A stretch of 64,000 nt of DNA, taken from assembly GCF_036324365.1 (NCBI RefSeq), contig NZ_CP137080.1:2728001-2792000 (forward strand), in the 5' to 3' direction. Positions 17,841 to 25,683 of this stretch are shown here, in pieces. Every line of letters begins with the position of its first letter. The stretch's first letter is position 1. The notes under the pieces are model-generated. The model was not told where the DNA came from and did not search any database. It saw nothing but the letters and a program-made list of their open reading frames with translations. A program made the position numbers and the translations under genes. Origin of the DNA: Microbacterium limosum (GTDB taxonomy: Bacteria; Actinomycetota; Actinomycetes; Actinomycetales; Microbacteriaceae).

Positions 17841-18860
17841 TCAGGGCCGGTTGATGATGTGCTGGGCGATCGTCGTCGCGTCTTTCCAGACCCCGGCGAG
17901 GGTGTCGGAGCCGCGGCCGCCGTACTGCGGCATCCCCGCCACGAACAGCCCGGGCAGGCCGGTCAGGGTGCGCCGCGGCCGGTCGACGCGGGCCGGTTCC
18001 GGGAGCCAGTCGTCGCCAGGGGTGTAGCCGGTGGCGAGGATCACCGAGCGGGGGGATGCCTGCGTGCCATCGGCGAAGGTCACCCCGGCGCCGGCCGCGT
18101 CCTGCACCGCAGCTGCGATCGTGACCCCGACGCGGCGCAGCTGCTCATAGCTGTCGCCGAAGATCGGCTCGGGGCGACGCTCCCGCGAGAACAGCGGCAC
18201 CCTCTCCCCCGCCGCGGCGGGATAGCTCATCGCGGGGCGATGCTGCCGCCGGGTTCGCACGGACAGCGTCACGGTGTGCGACGCGGACAGTTCGCGGGCC
18301 AGCTGCACACCGCTGTTCCCGCCGCCCACGATGAGCACGTCGCCGACGGGGATCTGCTTCGGGTACAGGTACTCGCTGCTGTGCAGCACCACCCCGGGCA
18401 TCGTCAGCAGAGACGCCCACTCCGGAATCCGCGGGTGCGCGGCCGCGCCCGTCGCGCAGATCACGTTGCGGGTCTGCACCTCCCCTGCCGTCGTCGACAG
18501 CAGCAGAGTCGAGCCGTTCCCGCGATGCTCCACCCCGGTCGCCTGGATGCCCCAGACCGTCTCCACGCCCAGCCCGGCTTCCACGAAGGTGAGGTAGTCC
18601 GCCATCTCGTCCACTCGCGGATGCCGGCGCTGGTCACCCAGCAGCCGCCGCGGAGACAGCGCGCTATGCCGGGCGTCGCTGAGAAGCTCCATCGAATGCC
18701 ACCGTGAGGACCAGGAACGCTGCCCCGTGCTGGCGGCGTCGATCACCACAAACTCGTGCTGCGGCCGCAGCCCTTCCGCGGCCAGAGCCGCGGCAACCGC
18801 GAGCCCAGACTGCCCGGCGCCGACGATGATCGCCCGCCGATGCGTCAAACCCGCCCGCAT
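17841..18860 (-). CDS. FAD/NAD(P)-dependent oxidoreductase, flavin monooxygenase-like
   Basis: 339 residues from ATG 18860, which overlaps the DsbA stop by one base (TGATG). Two Rossmann motifs are visible: GAGQSGLAVAAAL near the start for FAD and GGGNSGVQLA around residue 180 for NAD(P). ILATGYTPG and a C-terminal FVAGMPQYGGRGSDTLAG complete the fold. The layout matches CzcO-like putative flavin monooxygenases that accompany metal-resistance genes. The substrate is unknown. Confidence 0.8.
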   Translation of the reverse strand: MRAGLTHRRAIIVGAGQSGLAVAAALAAEGLRPQHEFVVIDAASTGQRSWSSRWHSMELLSDARHSALSPRRLLGDQRRHPRVDEMADYLTFVEAGLGVETVWGIQATGVEHRGNGSTLLLSTTAGEVQTRNVICATGAAAHPRIPEWASLLTMPGVVLHSSEYLYPKQIPVGDVLIVGGGNSGVQLARELSASHTVTLSVRTRRQHRPAMSYPAAAGERVPLFSRERRPEPIFGDSYEQLRRVGVTIAAAVQDAAGAGVTFADGTQASPRSVILATGYTPGDDWLPEPARVDRPRRTLTGLPGLFVAGMPQYGGRGSDTLAGVWKDATTIAQHIINRP

Positions 18861-19528
18861 CACCGGCCACCGTTCACCGCAGCCTGGATGGCGTTCTCGA
18901 GGTCGTCCCACTCCTGCAGCTCGAGCAGCTCACCGTCGAGGAAGAACGTCGGCGTGCTGCTCACCCCGAGCGCCTGGCCCTCCTCGAAATCCAGCTCCAC
19001 CCGCTCCGCCGTAGCCGGGTCCGCCACGGCGGCGTCATAGGCGGCCATGTCCAGACCGATCTCCTCCGCGAAGCCACGGAACAGGTCGGCGCGAGACTCC
19101 TGCGCCTCACCCCACTCCGCCTGCGTCTCGAACAACCGGACATACATGTCCTCGAACCGGTCCTGCTGCGCGGCCGCTTCCGCCGCGACCGCCGCGTTCT
19201 TCGAATTGAAGTGACCGGGCAGCGGGAAGTAGCGGACCACATACGTGATCTCCCCAGCGAACTGCTCCCGCATATCCTCCACGATCGGGAAGAACGCGCC
19301 ACACGCCTCGCACTCGAAGTCGAGGAACTCCACCAGGGTGACAGCGCCCTCCCCGCCGTCGTCGAGGACATGCGAGCTCTCCCGCACCACCTGCGGGGAT
19401 GCGTCACCGCCCCCAGATGAAGGTGGAGCGGACTGGCTCTGATTGACAAGGACATAGATCAACGCGGCGATCACCATCACCACCACAACGGCAATGGTGA
19501 CGAGCGTCGCCTTCACAGGGGTTTTCAT
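18860..19528 (-). CDS. DsbA-like membrane-anchored thioredoxin-fold protein
   Basis: 222 residues from ATG 19528. One N-terminal helix (about 7-27) anchors a DsbA-type domain with active site FECEACGAFF and the cis-proline segment SSTPTFFLDG. It probably forms or isomerises disulfides outside the membrane, working with or against the CcdA-ResA reducing route. A short copy of its N-terminus lies at 20119-20232. Confidence 0.85.
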   Translation of the reverse strand: MKTPVKATLVTIAVVVVMVIAALIYVLVNQSQSAPPSSGGGDASPQVVRESSHVLDDGGEGAVTLVEFLDFECEACGAFFPIVEDMREQFAGEITYVVRYFPLPGHFNSKNAAVAAEAAAQQDRFEDMYVRLFETQAEWGEAQESRADLFRGFAEEIGLDMAAYDAAVADPATAERVELDFEEGQALGVSSTPTFFLDGELLELQEWDDLENAIQAAVNGGR

Positions 19529-19620
19529 CGGGTACTCCAAACCAAGACACGGCACAGGACAGAACCCGGGCACGCAGCCCGGGACGAAGCGCCACCCGGA
19601 AAGGGTGGCGTGCCACAATG

Positions 19621-20016
19621 TCAGGTTCGGGAAAGACCCAACTGCGTCAACGAAAAGACAATCGGGTGAGCACGGGCAGCCGGCGCCGGAAGCAGCGAAG
19701 GCATCCGTGGCCCGTCACCGAGAACCGGAGGCATCCGCCGACGCCACAACCCCCGCAGCACCACCATGAACGTCAGCCCGCACAACACGCCCAACATGCA
19801 CAGCGCAGCGCCCACCAACGCGTTCGGCCCAGAAACGACGCCACCGGCGACCGCCTCATGCTCGACTGGGGCGTCTGCCACGGGCTCGACGTGGGGGTCC
19901 ATGAACCCAGAAATCACCAGCGGAACAGGAGTCGAACCGTCCGCCTCTGTGTGACCCGTCGCTGCCAGACCCAACATCAGCAGCAGCGCCAAACCGACGC
20001 TGGTAATGAGCCTCAT
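19621..20016 (-). CDS. Small exported or membrane protein, first gene of the operon (DUF6153-like layout)
   Basis: From ATG 20016 there are 131 residues; ATG 20073 would add 19. A signal-like helix (about 1-20), an acidic/histidine-containing middle and a second helix around VGAALCMLGVLCGLTFMVVL followed by RGLWRRR are seen. Layout and length recall DUF6153 proteins, but this is a weak match. It precedes the DsbA gene by 92 bp, and a 15-bp palindrome overlaps the preferred start. Confidence 0.5.
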   Translation of the reverse strand: MRLITSVGLALLLMLGLAATGHTEADGSTPVPLVISGFMDPHVEPVADAPVEHEAVAGGVVSGPNALVGAALCMLGVLCGLTFMVVLRGLWRRRMPPVLGDGPRMPSLLPAPAARAHPIVFSLTQLGLSRT

Positions 20017-20018
20017 TA
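20004..20018. promoter_or_regulatory. Perfect 15-bp palindrome TAATGAG-C-CTCATTA at the operon start
   Basis: The 7-bp arms with a single central base overlap the ATG at 20016 and lie within AT-rich sequence that also contains CAATTG just upstream. The symmetry and position suggest an operator for the long operon, possibly for a metal-sensing repressor. If translation starts at 20073 the palindrome would be inside the coding region. Confidence 0.4.
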
Positions 20019-20118
20019 TCAACAATTGCTCATTCAGCGTCGTGGAGCGCGGAGTCCGGGCCGAAGAGACCATCGCCCACAGCCTACCGTGCGCACCTAA
20101 ACCCATTCGGAGCCCGGT

Positions 20119-20232
20119 TCACCCGAGCACGGGAGCGCCGGCAGCGCCGGCCGGGTCCGGCGCGGCTAGCCGGTCAACCAGGACGATGACGACGGCAACG
20201 GTGGCGAAGGTGGCTTTGATGGGGGTCTTCAC
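20119..20232 (-). pseudogene. N-terminal remnant of a DsbA-like gene
   Basis: A 37-codon frame from GTG 20232 reads VKTPIKATFATVAVVIVLV before diverging and stopping. It parallels the start of the intact DsbA-like protein (MKTPVKATLVTIAVVVVMV) with conservative changes. It is too diverged to be a recent duplicate, so a second DsbA-like gene probably lost all but its membrane anchor here. It lies 56 bp downstream of the cadA-type ATPase gene on the same strand. Confidence 0.6.
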
Positions 20233-20288
20233 AAGGGCCGGTTCCAAGTCGGGCGGTGTTCTGCCACCGCGGGGCGAGGGGTCGGTGG

Positions 20289-22394
20289 TCAGGCGTGGGC
20301 GGGTTCGGGCTGGCGAGCGGGCACCGTGGCGAGTTGCCGTAGCGCAGCGGGGCGACGGGCGGCGCGGACGCCATTGAGGATGACGACGACCTCGGCGATC
20401 TCATGCACCAGCACGACGCCGGCGAGCCCGAGGATGCCGAACAGGGCGAGCGGGAACAGCGCGACGATGATCGCCAGAGCCAGACCGATGTTGGCGGTCA
20501 TGATGCGTCGGCCGCGGCGGGCGTGGGCGAGGGCGCCGGGGATGAGGCGGAGGTCGTGGCCGATGAAGGCGACGTCGGCGGACTCGATCGCCGCCGCGGA
20601 GCCTTTCACACCCATCGCGATCCCGACCGTCGCCGTCGCCAGTGCCGGGGCGTCGTTGATGCCGTCGCCGACCATCGCGGTCGGTTGCTGCGTGACGAGC
20701 GCCTCAATCGCGGCGGCCTTGTCGGCGGGCAGCTGCTCGGCGCGAACGTCGGTTACGCCCGCCTCGGCGGCGATGGCGTGGGCGGTGCGGGTGTTGTCGC
20801 CGGTGAGCATGATGGTCTCAATGCCCTGCGACTGCAGCATCCGGACCGTCTCGGCCGACTCCGGGCGCAGCTCGTCCCGCACGCCGATCAGGCCGGCGAT
20901 CTGCCCGTCCGCCTCGACCACGACGACGGTCATGCCCTGCGCGGCAATCGCCTCCGCGTTCAACTGCTGGCCGGCGGGATGGAGCCAGCGGACATTGCCG
21001 ACCCGGATCGCCCGGCCGTCGACGGTCCCGGTGATGCCATGCCCGGCCTCCTCGACCACCTCCGTTGCGGGGCTGGCGACGGGTGCGGCCGCGATGATGG
21101 CCGCGGCGAGGGGGTGGGTGCTGGTGGCCTCCACGGCGGCGGCCCAGGCGAGCAGGTCGTCGCGGGTGATACCGGGTGCGGGCTGGACGTCGACGACGGT
21201 GGGCTCGTTGCGGGTGAGGGTGCCGGTCTTGTCGAGGGCGACGGCGCGGATCGTGCCGAGCTGCTCGAACGCTTCACCTGACTTGATGACGACGCCGAAC
21301 TTTGACGCCGCTCCGATCGCGCTGATCACCGTCACGGGCACCGCGATGGCCAGCGCGCACGGGGATGCCGCAACCAGGACGACGAGGGCGCGTTCGATCC
21401 AGGTCCACGGGTCGCCGACCAGCAGCCCGAACAGGGCGACCACGGCAGCGGCGATCAGGACGACGGGAACGAGCGGCTTCGCGATCCGGTCGGCGAGGCG
21501 TGCCCGGTTGCCCTTGCGGGCGTGGGCCTGCTCCACGAGGGCGACGATCTGGGTGAGGGAGTTGTCGCGGCCGTCCGCAGTTGCCTCGATCCGCAACGTC
21601 GCCGCCCCGTTGACCGAACCGGCGGCGACCGGATCGCCGGGGCCGACCTCGACCGGGATCGACTCGCCCGTGATCGCCGACGTGTCCAGGCTCGACCTAC
21701 CCTCCACGACCACGCCGTCTGTGGCGATGCGATCGCCGGCACCGATGACGAGGATGTCCAGCTCACGCACGTCCGCGGCGGGGATCGTGACGTCGCTGGT
21801 TAGGCGGGAGACGCGGACAGTGTCGGGGATGAGGGACAGAAGGGCGCGCAAGCCTTCCTTGGCGCGGTCCATCGCCCGGTCTTCAAGCGCCTCGGCCAGG
21901 GAGAACAGGAACGCCAGGGTCGCGGCCTCGCCAACGTGGCCGAGCAGGACCGCGCCGATCGCGGCGATGGTCATCAGCAGCCCGACCCCGAGGCGACCGC
22001 GGATGAGGCGGCGGATCGCGCCGGGGACGAAGGTGTAGGCGCCGGCGAGCAGCGCCGCCCACTGCAGCACCAGCGCCGGGATGTGCAGACCAGTCCACTC
22101 GAACGTGTATCCGGCGAGGAGGAACAGCCCGGACAGCGCGGAGGGAAGCAACGCGAAGTCGCGCCACCAGGGCGGGCGGACCTCCGGCTCCTCGTCCGCC
22201 TCGGTGGGGGTGGTGGCGAGGTCGGGGCCGCAGCAGGCATCGCCCGCATCGTGCACCGCGCTTGGCGCCGCGGTCTTGGAGGAGGGTTCCGCGGCGCAGC
22301 AGGCGTCACCGGTCGAGAGCGGCCGGGACAGTTCGATGCGCCGGACCGTACCGGGCTTGCGCGGCTCGTTGGGGCCGCAACACTCTTCGCTCAC
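20289..22394 (-). CDS. cadA: Cadmium/zinc/lead-type P1B ATPase with cysteine-pair N-terminus
   Basis: 701 residues. The N-terminus lacks an HMA domain and instead has three CC pairs (C5-C6, C32-C33, C54-C55) in repeated (D/E)(A/E)CC contexts. The ATPase core is complete: TGES 242-245, SPC 344-346, D388 in DKTGTLTRNE, a THP motif and GDGINDAP, ending LVHEIAEVVVILNGVRAARR. Its ATG overlaps the stop of the 114-residue protein gene. The linked cmtR-type regulator suggests Cd/Pb export. It resembles the cadA of the terminal cassettes throughout the core, but that protein has a poly-aspartate N-terminus. Confidence 0.88.
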   Translation of the reverse strand: MSEECCGPNEPRKPGTVRRIELSRPLSTGDACCAAEPSSKTAAPSAVHDAGDACCGPDLATTPTEADEEPEVRPPWWRDFALLPSALSGLFLLAGYTFEWTGLHIPALVLQWAALLAGAYTFVPGAIRRLIRGRLGVGLLMTIAAIGAVLLGHVGEAATLAFLFSLAEALEDRAMDRAKEGLRALLSLIPDTVRVSRLTSDVTIPAADVRELDILVIGAGDRIATDGVVVEGRSSLDTSAITGESIPVEVGPGDPVAAGSVNGAATLRIEATADGRDNSLTQIVALVEQAHARKGNRARLADRIAKPLVPVVLIAAAVVALFGLLVGDPWTWIERALVVLVAASPCALAIAVPVTVISAIGAASKFGVVIKSGEAFEQLGTIRAVALDKTGTLTRNEPTVVDVQPAPGITRDDLLAWAAAVEATSTHPLAAAIIAAAPVASPATEVVEEAGHGITGTVDGRAIRVGNVRWLHPAGQQLNAEAIAAQGMTVVVVEADGQIAGLIGVRDELRPESAETVRMLQSQGIETIMLTGDNTRTAHAIAAEAGVTDVRAEQLPADKAAAIEALVTQQPTAMVGDGINDAPALATATVGIAMGVKGSAAAIESADVAFIGHDLRLIPGALAHARRGRRIMTANIGLALAIIVALFPLALFGILGLAGVVLVHEIAEVVVILNGVRAARRPAALRQLATVPARQPEPAHA

Positions 22395-22735
22395 TGCACG
22401 CTCTCCTTCGTTGCGGGGGCGGGCGTCTGCTCTAGGAACGTGAGCGCGGCCAGTGCGTCATCGGTGCCGGTAACGGAAAGGCGCAGGTCGGGGTGGGTCG
22501 TGTCGATCGCCCAAGTCGCGAACGCGCAGCAGGACTGCTCGGTGCGGACCAGCTCCGTCAGCCGGGCGGTCGCGTCGTCGATCTTTGGGTAGTGGACGGT
22601 GATCTGGGCGGCCGTCCTGTCGATGTCGAGGAGGTAGTCGTCGTTGAATTCCTGCCACGCGGCTAGCTGTGCAGCACCAGCGCCGGGCGTCAGCGTGCAG
22701 GCCACCGGCAGCAGGTCACGGTCGATGAGGCTCAT
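22391..22735 (-). CDS. Small protein with EQSCC motif between cmtR and cadA
   Basis: 114 residues from ATG 22735. Start and stop overlap the neighbouring genes (ATGA at both ends), showing tight coupling. The centre reads LTELVRTEQSCCAFATWAI; paired cysteines after an acidic-Gln-Ser segment recur in small proteins of mercury and arsenic operons. There is no catalytic motif and no signal peptide. It may bind metal for the pump. The terminal cassettes lack this gene. Confidence 0.6.
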   Translation of the reverse strand: MSLIDRDLLPVACTLTPGAGAAQLAAWQEFNDDYLLDIDRTAAQITVHYPKIDDATARLTELVRTEQSCCAFATWAIDTTHPDLRLSVTGTDDALAALTFLEQTPAPATKESVQ

Positions 22736-23068
22736 GCGCAGCACTCGCACTGATCGTCCATGCACGGGGCGCCCTCGTCGACGGCGACGACCGCCTCGAG
22801 CAGCTGTCGCAACCCCTGGGTCAGATGCGGGTCGGCGATCTCATACCGGGTGCGCCGACCTTCCGGTGTGGCGACGATCAACCCGCAGCCCCGCAGGCAC
22901 GTCAGATGATTCGAGACGTTCGTGCGGGTCAGCTCGAGATCTCGTGCCAGCTCAGCCGGGTAGCCGGGAGCGTCCAGCAGTGTGAGGAGGATCCGGGAAC
23001 GGGTCGGGGTCGGCCATCGCCCGACCCAGCCGGTTCATCACATCGAGGCGAGAAGTAAGAGTCAGCAC
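22732..23068 (-). pseudogene. cmtR: CmtR-type metal sensor, frameshifted copy
   Basis: Starting at GTG 23068, the first 21 residues (VLTLTSRLDVMNRLGRAMADP) match the intact copies in the cassettes. An extra C in a C run near 23010 then shifts the frame. Removing it restores a full protein with HLTCLRGCGL and the C-terminal CMDDQCECCA, including the expected sensing cysteines. The indel lies in a homopolymer in single-copy DNA, so a sequencing error is possible. The gene starts 8 bp after the arsenic permease stop. Confidence 0.75.
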
Positions 23069-23079
23069 AGGCTGACTAT
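23058..23079. promoter_or_regulatory. CmtR-type operator dyad (element B copy)
   Basis: AGAGTCA, 8 nt, TGACTAT; one arm differs by one base from the perfect dyad at the same place in the cassettes. It overlaps the start codon of the regulator and the end of the permease gene. Confidence 0.5.
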
Positions 23080-23753
23080 ACATTCTCCGCTGTACTAATG
23101 CGAGGGCGGATGAGTCGCGGTACCCCGGCGACCATGACCACCATTGCGACGAGCTCCACCAAGGTCTGAGTCACTACAACCAACGGCGTCAGAGCGAAAG
23201 ATGCCGGCAGCGCGAGAGCGAGCGGGAGCACGACCAGCGAGTTGCGGGTGACCCCGCTGAACGTGGCCGCCCGGCGGCTGGGAACATCCAAGCGTGCCGC
23301 GCTCCCGAGGAGCGCACCGAGTGGTGCCACGATTAGGACGAACACGACGAACACGGGAACCGCGATTAGCAGCTGGCCGAGAGCGCTGCTCACGCCGAAG
23401 ACCTGCGAGCCGATCACCACGGCGAGAGTCAGCATCATCAGCGGCACCATTGCCGCCAGCACCACGCCCTCGATCGCGCGGCCGGCACGGAACCGTTTCG
23501 CCAGCAGCTGCGTGGCGGCGGCGAGAACGAGCGGCAGCACGATCAACAACAGAAATGCCTCCACGAACGGATGCGGGTCGAACGCACCCACCACCTCGGC
23601 GCCGGCCATCAGCCACAGGTACACCGGCAGCAACACGATCTGCAGAAGCATCAGCAGGGGCGTGGCAGCAAGCAGCCGCGCACGTGCACCGCCAGCCAGG
23701 CCAGTGAACACAATCACGTAATCCACACACGGCGTCAGCAGCACTGTCCCGCG

Positions 23754-24703
23754 TCAAGTAGTTGGCAGGATTTCTTTGGTTTCGAAGTTGGGGATGGTGG
23801 GGTCGGCGGTGCCGGCGTAGACGTCAGCGGGTCGGTTCCAGGCGATCGCTTCGTGCGGTCGGACGTGGTTGTAGTCGTGCCGGTAGGCGTTCACGTGCTC
23901 GACGAGCTGGAGGCCGTCGTCGATCTCTTCTCGGAACAGCCACTCGTACTTCATCGTCCCGAACCCGCGTTCGCGTGATCCGTTCTGCCCGGGCGTTCGA
24001 ACCCGCGTCCGGACGTGCCGCAGCTCGGGGCGCGTCGCGATGAACGCTTCGAACGTGAACGAGCGGAACGGGCCGCCGTTGTCGGTCACGATCGTCAGGA
24101 CCGGGAGGATCTCGCCGGTCGCCTCGTCGATCTGACACTCGTCGATCAGCGGGTGACCGAGGAGCGCTTCTGCTTCGGCGAGGGCGAGCTCGACGGCGGC
24201 GACGGCGTCGTGCATGTTCGCGGTCGGGGACACGTGCGCGTCGAACTCGTACTTCGCCCAGTAGTCCCGGCACGACGCGATCCGCCAGGTGCCGCCGGTC
24301 GTGGTCTCGTACTCGGAGAAGTCGAGCTGCCAGACCTGATTCGGGCCCGTCGGCTCCTTCGCGAAGGCGGCCTTGCGCCGCTCGGCGAGGCGGCGCCGCT
24401 CCCGCTGGTAGTTCGCGCCCAGGATCAGACCCTCATCGCGCAGTAGCCGCAACACGGTCGCCTGCGACACCGGGTGCCCGTCGTGACGGGTCATCGCCCA
24501 GACCTTCCGGTGTCCCAGGCCGGGTGCGCTTTCGCGTGAGCGACGACCGCGTCGCGGACCGCGGTGCGCGCCGGCTGCGGCCACGGACCCTTCGGCGGGC
24601 GGTTGGCACGGGCCTTGGCCTGCCACCGCCGATACGACCGCTCGGGCACGCCGATCATGTCCACGAACCTCGCGGTCGGCATGCCCGCCTCGGTGCGGAT
24701 CAC
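23754..24703 (-). pseudogene. IS3-like transposase OrfB (DDE), frameshifted
   Basis: From GTG 24703 the frame reads to HPAW and then loses one base near 24515; restoring a fourth G gives HPAWGHRKVWAM and continues in the frame that ends at 23754. The DDE residues are visible in WQLDFSEYE, TIVTDNGG and the glutamate of SRERGFGTMKYEW. As written the transposase is broken. The lost base lies in a G run, so sequence error is possible. Confidence 0.75.
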
Positions 24704-25017
24704 CTCGAGGTCCTCGAAGGGCCCAGCCGGCCCTCAGCTGACTTCTTCCACACCCGGATCTCGACCGCGGCCTCACCCAGCGCTTGGGTGAGCTCGGCGA
24801 CCTCGTCCTCGAGCTGCTGCTCGCGGGACGTGGGCTTCGACTTGCCCGCCTCAATCCCCGCCTTCCCGCCCTCGAGGAACTGGCGCTTCCAGTTCCCGAT
24901 CGCCTGCTCGGACACCTTCTCCCGACGCGCGGCTTCCGCGATCGAGATCTCACCCTGAAGCACGCTCAACACAATGCGGATCTTCTTCTCCGCCGGGATC
25001 ACCGGGGGATGACTCAT
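24700..25017 (-). CDS. IS3-like transposase OrfA
   Basis: 105 residues from ATG 25017, preceded by GGAAGG. It has an HTH of the IS3/IS911 OrfA type (SIAEAARREKVSEQAIGNWK) followed by a leucine-containing coiled segment (EQQLEDEVAELTQAL). The end overlaps the GTG start of orfB by 4 bp; fusion by -1 frameshifting, usual in this family, was not demonstrated here. Confidence 0.8.
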   Translation of the reverse strand: MSHPPVIPAEKKIRIVLSVLQGEISIAEAARREKVSEQAIGNWKRQFLEGGKAGIEAGKSKPTSREQQLEDEVAELTQALGEAAVEIRVWKKSAEGRLGPSRTSR

Positions 25018-25502
25018 AGTTCTTAGACCTTCCAGTAGGGGCGCTGCCTCAGCAACTAACAACCCCTGCCACTAAGCCTGACGCGCGACAGCACGAACAA
25101 CACCCCAACGAGCACCGCCTGGTCAGCCGCCACGGCGCGACTCAACCCGAACACGACCACCGGCACGACGACGAAGTTCAGGACGAGCACGACGCCCAGG
25201 AACCGCCAATCCGTGAAGGCCCGGCCGATCGCCGTGAACGGCACCCCCAGGAACGTCGCGTACAGCAACAACCCGAGCACGGGATTGATCGCCGACTCGA
25301 GCGGATCCGCCACCGCCGGCACGAGTAGACCGACCACCGCACCCACGGCGATCGCTGCGAGGTAGAGCACTACCTGATGCCGCTCCCACCACTCCACAGC
25401 TGTGCACACGAGCACAAGCCTGTCGAATGTAGCCGGTTCGCCCCTAATCGAGTGAGCGAGTAACCCTTCACCCCCAGCCAATGGCAGGACTGCTAGGTGC
25501 AT

Positions 25503-25644
25503 GCCAACTACCCGCGGAATCTGTCATTTCGGATAGGAACCGACACGGCACTTACACGCATCGTTCTCACCAATCTTTCGGATCCGCCACTTGTCCGCCA
25601 CTTCATCTAAGAATCCGCCATCTTCGCCGAGAACCTACACGATG
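25503..25644. repeat. Right terminus of element B and right target duplication
   Basis: Reading inward from 25639 on the minus strand: TGTAGGTTC, then boxes GATGGCGGATTC (25611-25622), GTGGCGGA (25594-25601) and GTGGCGGAT (25582-25590), and farther in GATTCCGCGGGTAGTTGGC (25503-25521), which matches the left-end repeats. CGATG at 25640-25644 is the second copy of the target duplication. 25398-25729 contains no gene. Confidence 0.65.
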
Positions 25645-25683
25645 ACCGCCGAGCCGAAATGTCCATATGGACACACCGTGGAC

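Larger units (their letters stand above)
23745..25091 (-). mobile_element. IS3-like insertion sequence (1,347 bp)
   Basis: The inverted ends are TGTCCCGCGTCA at 23745-23756 and, on the other strand, TGTCGCGCGTCA at 25080-25091. The 4-bp target duplication GCAC is at 23741-23744 and 25092-25095. Two overlapping minus-strand ORFs in orfA/orfB arrangement fit the IS3 family. The orfB stop codon lies inside the terminal repeat. Confidence 0.88.
23076..25397 (-). pseudogene. Arsenic-resistance permease (bile acid:sodium symporter/Acr3-like), split by an IS
   Basis: The N-terminal part (from GTG 25397) and the C-terminal part (23076-23744) are separated by an IS3-like element. Deleting 23745-25095 restores ...VLVGVLFVLLTPCVDYVIVFTGLAGG... 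without a gap. The joined protein has about ten helices and the PCVDYV motif of arsenic-resistance permeases in the bile acid/arsenite family. It heads the cmtR-cadA transcription unit; because the insertion contains genes in the same orientation, read-through into cmtR cannot be excluded. The gene as found cannot encode a full permease. Confidence 0.85.
3736..25639. mobile_element. 21.9-kb Tn7-like-ended cargo element without recognisable transposase (element B)
   Basis: The boundaries are inverted termini: TGTAGGTTC reading in from 3736 and, on the other strand, TGTAGGTTC reading in from 25639, flanked on both sides by CGATG. Subterminal repeats related to GATTCCGCGGGTAGTTGGC and GTGGCGGAT occur inside both ends. 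Removing 3736-25644 joins the drmC downstream region smoothly to the remainder of the outer element. Contents are a CzrA-like regulator with a P1B-4 ATPase, the cytochrome c/copper/lipoprotein operon, and a cadmium/arsenic cluster. Apart from a later IS3-like insertion no recombinase gene is present, so movement would need proteins supplied in trans or a transposase since lost. Confidence 0.75.
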
